7,460 bases of DNA from positions 1-7,460 of the forward strand of contig JAGHTS010000083.1 in the NCBI GenBank assembly GCA_018065225.1, in the 5' to 3' direction. This document shows, one piece after another, positions 1 to 5,944 of this stretch. The position numbers were made by a program, and so were the translations under genes. The notes under the pieces are model-generated. The model did not search any database, had not been told where the DNA came from, and saw nothing but the letters and a program-made list of their open reading frames with translations. Origin of the DNA: Candidatus Phascolarctobacterium caballi (lineage in GTDB: Bacteria; Bacillota; Negativicutes; Acidaminococcales; Acidaminococcaceae). Position 1 is the first letter of the stretch. The number at the start of each line of letters is the position of its first letter.

Positions 1-879
1 GACTATTATGGTAATAAAAAGGATTATCGTAAAGCATTACAATGTTTTGATAAAGCGCTTAGTTATGGTGAAACAGGTATTTTAGATTATTATAAAGCTA
101 GTACTTTATTTGCTCTTGAGAAATATGATGAAGCATTGGAACTTATTGATAGTGCCTTAACGTTTGATACATTAACAACTGATGAAAAATATTATTGTTA
201 CCGCTTAAAAGAATACATATATGCGCGTAATAATGATTTTATCCATATGGAAGAAAATTGTAGGAAGATTTTGGACCTTGATCCGTCCAGAAAAAAAGAT
301 GTAGAACGTGACATGATACTTGCATTGCAGAAACAAGGTAAATATGTTCAGGCAGTAGAGTGGATGAATCGTATTTCTGAAAGTGATGAGAACCGTCTTT
401 TTGTTTTACATAGAAAAGCTGATATGTATTGTGAAATGGGGCAATATGATGCTTGCGAGAAAATCATTCGTGAGTTGGAAGAATGGGCGCCAAATGACGA
501 AATGCTTAATTTGTTAAATGCCCAACTTTGTTATGCACGTGGTGATTATGACACTTCTTCTGAATATTTGGACAAGGATTTTAAACGTGCCAACCGTGAA
601 AAATATTATGACTGTGAAAGATACATTATGGAAGCACAAATTGCATTGGCAAAAGACAGACCGGAAGTTGCTTTAAATCATGTGTTAATGATAGAGCGTG
701 ACCCGATGCCTACTTATATAGATAAATTATTAGGAGATATTTATGTAAGAATGGGAAATAATGAAAGTGCTTTGGTTTATTACAGAAAATATTTGGATGA
801 ATGCCAAGATACTGTAAGGACAGCTGTTATCCGTGCAAAAGTTGCAAAATTATTAAGTGAATCACCGGATATCAGATAA
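1..879 (+). CDS. TPR-repeat protein, 5'-truncated by window start
   Basis: The reading frame is open from base 1 to the TAA at 877-879, giving 292 codons with the true start upstream. The protein is a run of about seven or eight degenerate TPR-like helical hairpins, for example around DYRKAL (residues 8-13), KYDEALELI (41-49), GKYVQAVEW (113-121) and GNNESALVYY (252-261). TPR arrays normally serve as protein-interaction scaffolds, and no catalytic domain is seen. Its visible length aligns with the C-terminal two thirds of the next gene. Shared blocks are DYRKA, KKDVE-DM, QGKY and RDPMP-Y-DKL-GDIY, so the two are tandem paralogues. The next gene has a signal peptide, so this one may be exported too, but its N terminus is not visible. 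An in-frame TTG at 136 is not the start, because the homology continues upstream of it. The TPR assignment is confident; the biological role is unknown. Confidence 0.85.
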   Translation, partial: DYYGNKKDYRKALQCFDKALSYGETGILDYYKASTLFALEKYDEALELIDSALTFDTLTTDEKYYCYRLKEYIYARNNDFIHMEENCRKILDLDPSRKKDVERDMILALQKQGKYVQAVEWMNRISESDENRLFVLHRKADMYCEMGQYDACEKIIRELEEWAPNDEMLNLLNAQLCYARGDYDTSSEYLDKDFKRANREKYYDCERYIMEAQIALAKDRPEVALNHVLMIERDPMPTYIDKLLGDIYVRMGNNESALVYYRKYLDECQDTVRTAVIRAKVAKLLSESPDIR

Positions 880-882
880 AAT

Positions 883-910
883 TTGCTATTGTTTAATATT
901 GTGATATAAT
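883..910 (+). promoter_or_regulatory. Probable sigma-A-type promoter with extended -10
   Basis: The box TATAAT at 905-910 is a perfect -10, preceded by TG at 902-903, which makes an extended -10 (TGATATAAT). TTGCTA at 883-888 is a 4-of-6 match to the -35 consensus with a 16-base spacer. It lies just after the stop of the first TPR gene and would give the second TPR gene a leader of roughly 70 bases. A 7-bp inverted repeat (TATAATA at 905-911, TATTATA at 918-924) overlaps the -10 and could be an operator. It is pure A/T, so chance is a real alternative. Confidence 0.6.
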
Positions 911-967
911 AAGGATATATTATAAGATATATTGATTCCCTAAACGGGCAGTGCGTTTGCACATTTG

Positions 968-974
968 AAAGGAG
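968..974 (+). promoter_or_regulatory. Ribosome binding site AAAGGAG fixing the ATG start at 986
   Basis: AAAGGAG lies 11 bases before ATG 986. An in-frame TTG at 965 lies directly against this site, so it cannot use it. The ATG start also places a standard signal peptide at the very N terminus. Confidence 0.8.
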
Positions 975-985
975 ATATATTCATT

Positions 986-2266
986 ATGAAAAAAATTGGT
1001 AGTGCAATTTTGGTTGCCATCTGTCTTGCAGGAATAACAGGATTAACAGGGGTTGATGCTGCTCAGAAAAATTCTGGAGATTCCAAAACTGTTAATGCCA
1101 TTTTAAAAAGAATACAGGTTTTGGAAGAAAAGAAAGACGAGAAGAGTCAGGCGGAATTAAGAGAATTATATTTTGCATTGGGGCAAAAATATCGTGACAG
1201 CAGAATAAGTGCTGAGCAAGCTATGAAGTTAGGCAATATTGAAAGTAGGAAGTATGTATTGAAAAATACAGAACCGATTGAAGAGGTGGAAGACCGTATT
1301 TTAAGGTTGGAAAGAAGAAATTTTCCGGAAGAAAGAATGGAATTAGACGCTCTGTACATTAGGGCGGGCAAATATAATTTTACTGAAAGGAAAGATTACA
1401 GAAAAGCAGCAGAGTATTTTAGCAAAGTTTCTGTTGGCAACAAAACAGGCAAAATTTATTTAATGGAAGCAAACTCATTGTATGCGCAAAACGAATATGA
1501 AGAAGCTATTACTGATTTTGATTCCGCATTGGCAAGAAATGACGATTTGTCCAAGCAGGATATTGCACTTTGCTATTGGTATAAAGGTTATGCTCATTTG
1601 AAGTTGGGCGATTATGTCAGTGCAGAGAAAAATCTTAGAAAATTGCTTGAAGTAGACCCAACCAAGAAAAAAGATGTAGAAAAAGATATGGTTATAGCTT
1701 TAGATGAGCAAGGAAAATATGACGAAGCTTTGGAATGGTTGAGAAAACTTGAAAGAGGCGAGGAGAACCGTAAATTTAAATTGCGTCGCAGGGCAGATAT
1801 TCTTTGCAAGATGGGTGCTTACTATGAATCCGAAGGTATGATTAAGGATTTGGAGATTGAATATCCCGATGATGAATTAATTAATTTGTTGAAAACACAA
1901 CTTTATTTGGCAGTAGGTAATTTGCCTGAAGCTAAAAAATATCATGAAAAAGATTTCCAATCTGGGCGTGATTCTTTCTATGATTATGATAGCTTGATTT
2001 TCCGGGCGGAGTTTGCTTTAAGGGAAGGCAATTATGATGTTGCTTTGCGGTATGTTGATATGGCTAAACGTGATCCTATGCCGGCATATAATGACAAACT
2101 AAAAGGTGATATTTATTTTGCAAAAGGTGATCGTCATATGGCAAGTTCTTATTACAGCCGCTTTATTGAAACAACTCAAAATCAGGTAATGAAGAGAGAA
2201 GTTAAAGCTAAGTATGAGAAACTTATGAGGGAAATTCAAGGTCAAGTTATAGAGATCGAACAATAA
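986..2266 (+). CDS. Exported TPR-repeat protein (426 aa)
   Basis: The protein begins with a typical Sec signal peptide: KK at residues 2-3, a hydrophobic core at about 4-22, and a likely signal peptidase I cut after VDA or DAA (residues 23-26). Cys13 is inside the core but lacks a lipobox, so it is not a lipoprotein. The mature part has a charged helical region with an internal duplication: the pattern I-RI--LE, EL--LY, GKY occurs near residues 38-70 and again near 98-130. TPR-like hairpins follow to the C terminus, such as EYEEAITDF, GDYVSAEKNL, GKYDEALEWL and GNYDVALRYV. These would make an extracytoplasmic interaction scaffold; no enzyme domain is visible. It is a tandem paralogue of the preceding gene and has its own promoter. 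The next gene follows after 39 bases, so the two may share a transcript. The binding partner is unknown. Confidence 0.88.
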   Translation: MKKIGSAILVAICLAGITGLTGVDAAQKNSGDSKTVNAILKRIQVLEEKKDEKSQAELRELYFALGQKYRDSRISAEQAMKLGNIESRKYVLKNTEPIEEVEDRILRLERRNFPEERMELDALYIRAGKYNFTERKDYRKAAEYFSKVSVGNKTGKIYLMEANSLYAQNEYEEAITDFDSALARNDDLSKQDIALCYWYKGYAHLKLGDYVSAEKNLRKLLEVDPTKKKDVEKDMVIALDEQGKYDEALEWLRKLERGEENRKFKLRRRADILCKMGAYYESEGMIKDLEIEYPDDELINLLKTQLYLAVGNLPEAKKYHEKDFQSGRDSFYDYDSLIFRAEFALREGNYDVALRYVDMAKRDPMPAYNDKLKGDIYFAKGDRHMASSYYSRFIETTQNQVMKREVKAKYEKLMREIQGQVIEIEQ

Positions 2267-2292
2267 TATAAATTACTAACAAAGCTGATAGC

Positions 2293-2297
2293 AGGAG
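2293..2297 (+). promoter_or_regulatory. Ribosome binding site AGGAG for the TTG start at 2306
   Basis: AGGAG stands 8 bases before TTG 2306, a near-ideal spacing, and no ATG or GTG in this frame is placed as well. The next candidate, ATG 2342, has only a GGCGGA-like stretch close upstream and would remove the strand-like LYLFSIP start of the protein. Confidence 0.65.
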
Positions 2298-2305
2298 AAA
2301 TGTAG

Positions 2306-3298
2306 TTGTTATATTTGTTTTCTATTCCTGATGGCGGACGGATGCGGCTGATAAACAGGGCTTTGTTGATTGCAATGGATCAGCATCCAAATTGGTTTTA
2401 TCACGATTTTAAAATTGATGTTGCTTTTGGATGTCCGCCAAATTGCATATGGAATGGTAATCGTTTGGATTTAGGAACTCAATTTGAAGAAGACGATTTT
2501 AATGAATTAATAGGGTTTTATAAGGCATTTGGAGTAGATTATCGTTTAAATTTTACCAATTCGTTATTGAAAGCGGAGCATCTTGCCGATGATTATGCAA
2601 ATAAGATGACATTACTTGCAGAAAAGGCAGGTTGCAGGGTAACTGTTAACAGTAAGTTGATGTACGAATATATAAGGAAGAAGTATCAGGGATTAAAAAT
2701 TAGTTGGAGTACATCTGCTGATTATGGTAAAAGTATAGTTGAGAAAATAAAAAAAATTAACGAGTTATCCCAATCGGAAATTGTTGTTCTACCTTATGAT
2801 CTTAATAACAAAGAGGAACTTAGGCATCTTGTTCATCCGGAGAATCTTGAAATATTAGTTTGTGAAACATGTATTGATAATTGTCCGATGCGGCAACAGC
2901 ATAATATTTTGACAAACGAAGCAATTTTGGGAGATAAAAGTGTTGTAAAAAATCATGACCAAATTGGATGTTTGTTAGGAGATTCCCGTGATGATACAGT
3001 TAGAAGATTACATTTTGTTGGCAGACAATTATTAAAAGTATATCAATCTATAAAAATAAACAGATTTAAAATATCAGGGCGGGATAATGTAGAACAACCT
3101 TTGGCAGCATATTCGTATTATTTTGTTATTGAAGAAGCAAGACAGAAGTTTTTAGATTTTATTCAATCTATATATCGGGAAATTATGATAGCACGGGGAG
3201 TATTTCGAGAAGGGGTGTATTATTCTTCATTTTATGATGAAGATAGATATGGTGAAGCGTTAAACTATTTATATTTTAATGGTGGAGATGTCAGATAA
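2306..3298 (+). CDS. Uncharacterised U32-peptidase-like protein, possible Fe-S site
   Basis: I do not recognise a named gene. The 330-residue protein reads like a divergent (beta/alpha)8 barrel related to the peptidase U32 group: short hydrophobic strands (LYLFSIP at the start, IVVLPYD at 159-165, LEILVCE at 181-187) alternate with charged helices. Two motifs stand out. FGCPPNCIWNGNR (41-53) has Cys43 and Cys47. CETCIDNCPMRQQH (186-199) has Cys186, Cys189 and Cys193, and Cys222 follows. Characterised U32 relatives such as UbiU and UbiV hold a [4Fe-4S] cluster on four conserved cysteines, so metal or cluster binding is plausible here; that is inference. There is no signal peptide or membrane segment, so it should be cytoplasmic. 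The gene starts at TTG, lies 39 bases after the exported TPR gene and ends before a hairpin. The coding call is strong; family placement is moderate and function unknown. Confidence 0.7.
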   Translation: MLYLFSIPDGGRMRLINRALLIAMDQHPNWFYHDFKIDVAFGCPPNCIWNGNRLDLGTQFEEDDFNELIGFYKAFGVDYRLNFTNSLLKAEHLADDYANKMTLLAEKAGCRVTVNSKLMYEYIRKKYQGLKISWSTSADYGKSIVEKIKKINELSQSEIVVLPYDLNNKEELRHLVHPENLEILVCETCIDNCPMRQQHNILTNEAILGDKSVVKNHDQIGCLLGDSRDDTVRRLHFVGRQLLKVYQSIKINRFKISGRDNVEQPLAAYSYYFVIEEARQKFLDFIQSIYREIMIARGVFREGVYYSSFYDEDRYGEALNYLYFNGGDVR

Positions 3299-3323
3299 AT
3301 ATTTTGTATAGGGTAAGAAATGT

Positions 3324-3364
3324 GAGCGGGCAACGGTTGTGGCGATACATATGGTTGTCCGCTT
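3324..3364 (+). terminator. Hairpin between the U32-like gene and parA, terminator-like
   Basis: Bases 3324-3334 (GAGCGGGCAAC) pair with 3354-3364 (GTTGTCCGCTT) over 11 bp, including two G-U pairs, around a 19-base loop. The tail AATTATATCTTT is A/U-rich but is not a clean U run, so termination may be incomplete. It stands 25 bases after the stop of the U32-like gene and about 60 bases before parA. It could therefore separate two transcription units or act as a leader structure for parA. I saw no convincing promoter between it and parA. Confidence 0.5.
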
Positions 3365-3424
3365 AATTATATCTTTAACATTTAAAAACAGGATTATGTG
3401 ATTGTGGAGGTTGGCAAAGATAAA

Positions 3425-4186
3425 ATGGTAAAAATTATTGCAATAACAAATCAAAAAGGTGGAGTAGGTAAAACGACAAGCACAGTTAATTTGGCGGCTT
3501 GTCTTGCGTCATTGGACCGTAAAGTGTTGGTTGTAGATGCTGACCCGCAAGGTAATGCCACCAGTGGTTATGGGTTTGACAAGCGTGATATAAAACAATG
3601 TATTTATGATTTGCTTATTAACGATGTGCCGGCGGACAAAGTTATATTACATACTGATTACAAAAATTTGGATATTTTGCCGTCTACAATACAACTGGCA
3701 GGAGCAGAAATTGATTTGGTTTCTTTGATGAACCGTGAAGGCAGACTGCGGAAAGCATTAGACAAGGTTAAACATAATTATGATTATATTTTGATTGATT
3801 GCCAGCCGTCTTTGGGCCTTTTAACTTTGAACGCTTTGGTTGCGGCAACCAGTGTGATTATTCCTATCCAATGTGAATTTTATGCGTTGGAAGGTGTTAC
3901 TATGTTAATGAATACTATTCAATTGGTGCAACGCAATTTGAATCCTGCTTTAAAACTGGAAGGTGTTGTGATGACTATGTATGACGGACGTACCAATCTT
4001 TCCAATGAAGTGGTAGGGGAAGTGCAAAAATATTTTCAGACCAAAATGTATAAGACAATTATTCCTCGCAATGTGCGGTTAAGTGAAGCACCAAGCCACG
4101 GGCAGCCGATTATTGTTTATGACCCCAAATCTGCCGGTGCGCAACATTATATGAATTTGGCAAAAGAGGTAATTGAAAATGAATAA
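3425..4186 (+). CDS. parA: Chromosome partitioning ATPase ParA (Soj)
   Basis: This is a 253-residue ParA/MinD-family ATPase that works with ParB to separate newly copied origins and, in Bacillus-type systems, also acts on replication initiation. The deviant Walker A motif KGGVGKTT is at residues 11-18, the A' motif VVDADPQG at 37-44, and Walker B ILIDCQPS at 122-129. Arg189 and Arg218 stand where B. subtilis Soj has its DNA-binding arginines, and VRLSEAPSHGQPI (217-229) is a typical chromosomal ParA signature. The length equals that of Soj, and there is no N-terminal helix-turn-helix as in plasmid type Ia ParA. ATG 3425 is chosen because it puts MVKIIAITNQKGG at the N terminus. TGGAGG at 3405-3410 is 14 bases upstream, rather far. 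An in-frame GTG at 3398 would add nine unconserved residues. The gene overlaps parB by 8 bases. Confidence 0.96.
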   Translation: MVKIIAITNQKGGVGKTTSTVNLAACLASLDRKVLVVDADPQGNATSGYGFDKRDIKQCIYDLLINDVPADKVILHTDYKNLDILPSTIQLAGAEIDLVSLMNREGRLRKALDKVKHNYDYILIDCQPSLGLLTLNALVAATSVIIPIQCEFYALEGVTMLMNTIQLVQRNLNPALKLEGVVMTMYDGRTNLSNEVVGEVQKYFQTKMYKTIIPRNVRLSEAPSHGQPIIVYDPKSAGAQHYMNLAKEVIENE

Positions 4187-5192
4187 GAAAAAAGGGTTGG
4201 GCAGAGGATTAAGTTCTTTAATAAATGATGATAACAATTTGCAGAAACTGATTGGCAATGTTAAAGAAGGGGAAACAGTTCTTGATATTGATGTCGGGCA
4301 AATAAAAGCCAATCCGTATCAGCCACGTAAAGAGTTTGATTTGGACGAATTGCAAAGTTTGGCAGATTCAATTAAAGCACAAGGACTTTTGCAACCGGTT
4401 GTTGTCCGTAAAATTGCAGGCAATCAATACGAATTGGTTGCGGGTGAACGCCGTCTGCGTGCTGCCAAGTTAGCAGGATTGGATAAAATTATGGCATTGG
4501 TACGTAATTATACTGATGCAGAGTCCATGAATTTGGCATTGCTGGAAAATTTGCAGCGGGCAGATTTAAATCCGATGGAAGTGGCTGCCGCTTATGAACG
4601 GTTGATGCGTGAAGGCGGTATGACACAGGATGAATTAAGCAAAAAGTTGGGCATTAAACGCAGCAGCATTGCCAACACCTTGCGTTTGCTGAATTTGCCT
4701 GATGAAGTGCAAAATTATGTACGAAGCGGAAAATTAAATGAAAGCGGTGCCCGTTCTTTGGCAGGATTGCCCAATTTTGATTCTATGAAAAATATGGCGC
4801 AACTGGCAATTCAAAATGAGTGGTCAACCAAAGATATTGAAAGCAATGTGGCGCTTTGGAAAAACAAACACGGCAATGATGTCAGACAGAGGGGTGAAGG
4901 AATTGCCCAAAAATCTGTTGCTGACCGTCAACAAACAGGCAAAAAAAATATAACACACGGAAAACAAATACAAGAATATGGGGCAGATGCAGAAAAATTT
5001 ATCCATATTTTGGAACTGGCAAGTGGGGAGCAGATTGAGATTGTTCCTATTGCGGGGACAAAGGCAAAAGTTTTAGGATTTAAGTTTGTAACAGACGAAG
5101 ATTTGAAACGGATATATGGGGTGTTCAGCAAACTTATCCGTGAATCAAAAGAAACACAGGAAAGTTCCGTCACAAAAAAATTTACGGTTTAA
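4179..5192 (+). CDS. parB: Chromosome partitioning protein ParB (Spo0J)
   Basis: ParB binds centromere-like parS sites, spreads as a CTP-gated clamp and stimulates ParA. The N terminus KKKGLGRGLSSLI (3-15) is the ParA-stimulating tail. The N domain has NPYQPRKEF (45-53), the CTP-binding GERRLRAAK (89-97) and ENLQRADLNPMEVA (123-136). The helix-turn-helix domain is at about 149-174 (TQDELSKKLGIKRSSIANTL). After it the usual GHAR motif reads SGAR (189-192), so the histidine is missing. A long polar linker (about 228-270) leads to the C-terminal dimerisation domain, and 337 residues is longer than many Firmicute ParB proteins. ATG 4179 is chosen over TTG 4173 because AGAGG at 4165-4169 gives 9-base spacing. 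The start overlaps the end of parA, which suggests translational coupling. Confidence 0.96.
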   Translation: MNKKKGLGRGLSSLINDDNNLQKLIGNVKEGETVLDIDVGQIKANPYQPRKEFDLDELQSLADSIKAQGLLQPVVVRKIAGNQYELVAGERRLRAAKLAGLDKIMALVRNYTDAESMNLALLENLQRADLNPMEVAAAYERLMREGGMTQDELSKKLGIKRSSIANTLRLLNLPDEVQNYVRSGKLNESGARSLAGLPNFDSMKNMAQLAIQNEWSTKDIESNVALWKNKHGNDVRQRGEGIAQKSVADRQQTGKKNITHGKQIQEYGADAEKFIHILELASGEQIEIVPIAGTKAKVLGFKFVTDEDLKRIYGVFSKLIRESKETQESSVTKKFTV

Positions 5193-5201
5193 TGGTGTAA
5201 T

Positions 5202-5903
5202 ATGAATTTCACGGGTATAGGTACAGCGGCAAATGTTTTGGCAATTATTGCGGGTGCGTTGCTGGGTGTGATTTTGCGGCGTGGTTTGCCGGAGCGTGTT
5301 GAAAAAATATTGGTTGAAGCAATAAGTTTGGCAGTGGTGGTTATTGGCATTCAGATGGCTTTAAAAACACAAAACATTTTGATTGCCGTAGTGAGTTTGG
5401 CAATAGGTGCAGTTGTTGGTGAAATTATTGACATAAACGAATGGTTTAACCGTTTTGGCAAATGGGCAGGTGACAAAATTGCTCACGGTGACGAAGCGGT
5501 GGGGGCAAAGGTGGCTTTGGGTTTTGTGACGGCATCTTTGTTGTTTTGTCCGGGGGCGATGGCGGTAATTGGTGCTATTCAAGATGGCTTGGCAAATGAT
5601 GCGGCAACGCTTTATGCCAAAGCAATTTTGGATGGCATTTTTGCTGTAGTGATGGCTGCCAATTTGGGTATTGGTGTGGCATTATCGGCTGTTAGCGTTG
5701 GAATTTATCAAGGGACGATAACTTTGTTGGCGGGGGTGTTGGAACCGATTGCGACCCCTGCGGTGTTGGCAGAAATTACCAGCGTGGGCGGATTGATGGT
5801 GTTTGCCATTGGGTTGAATTTATTGAAAGTTACACAAATAAAAGTTGCCAATTTAATGCCGGCAGTTATACCTGCAATTATTTTGGCATATTGGTTGGGA
5901 TAA
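5202..5903 (+). CDS. DUF554 family membrane protein (YdfK-like)
   Basis: The protein has 233 residues and is almost wholly hydrophobic, with about seven membrane segments at roughly 6-25, 37-54, 58-76, 104-125, 141-165, 194-210 and 214-232. The family signature LLFCPGAMAVIGAIQDGL is at 113-130, and the early GAVVGE (69-74) also fits DUF554. Members are cytoplasmic-membrane proteins that may be transporters, but no substrate is established. The gene begins 9 bases after the parB stop; GGTG at 5194-5197 is a weak ribosome binding site, so it probably depends on translation of parB. A short soluble loop (about 77-103) separates the two halves. Family assignment is confident; function is unknown. 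Confidence 0.9.
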   Translation: MNFTGIGTAANVLAIIAGALLGVILRRGLPERVEKILVEAISLAVVVIGIQMALKTQNILIAVVSLAIGAVVGEIIDINEWFNRFGKWAGDKIAHGDEAVGAKVALGFVTASLLFCPGAMAVIGAIQDGLANDAATLYAKAILDGIFAVVMAANLGIGVALSAVSVGIYQGTITLLAGVLEPIATPAVLAEITSVGGLMVFAIGLNLLKVTQIKVANLMPAVIPAIILAYWLG

Positions 5904-5944
5904 ATATCTTTACACAAAAAATAAATTATCGGGGTAAAATATTT
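5902..5944 (+). other. A/U-rich hairpin covering the start of the transporter gene
   Basis: AAATAT (5902-5907) and TTTAC (5909-5913) pair with GTAAA (5934-5938) and ATATTT (5939-5944), with one bulged C at 5908 and a 20-base loop. In the RNA this would pair the first base of the TTG start and the last G of the GGGG ribosome binding site, so it could limit translation. It is almost all A-U, so its stability is doubtful. It has no U tail and is not a good terminator. Confidence 0.3.

Noticed and set aside
60..75. GTGAAACA (68-75), a perfect right half of parS
   Set aside because: The left half matches at only three of eight positions, and the site is inside a coding region.
531..546. CACGTG core (536-541), possible parS site
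   Set aside because: Only the six-base core and two flanking bases match the 16-base parS consensus, and it lies inside the first TPR gene.
951..962. GTGC-GTTT-GCAC small palindrome before the second TPR gene
   Set aside because: The stem is only 4 bp with no U tail, too weak to call a terminator or riboswitch.
965..985. TTG 965 as the start of the second TPR gene
   Set aside because: It abuts the AAAGGAG site and would put seven extra residues before an ideal signal peptide; ATG 986 is clearly better.
986..1063. Lipoprotein signal around Cys13 of the second TPR protein
   Set aside because: The residue before the cysteine is Ile, which does not fit a lipobox, and the cysteine is in the middle of the hydrophobic core.
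2342..2344. ATG 2342 as the start of the U32-like gene
   Set aside because: TTG 2306 has AGGAG at 8-base spacing and keeps a strand-like N terminus. ATG 2342 remains possible but is second choice.
3398..3424. GTG 3398 as the start of parA
   Set aside because: It adds nine unconserved residues and overlaps the only GGAGG; the family starts at the position of ATG 3425.
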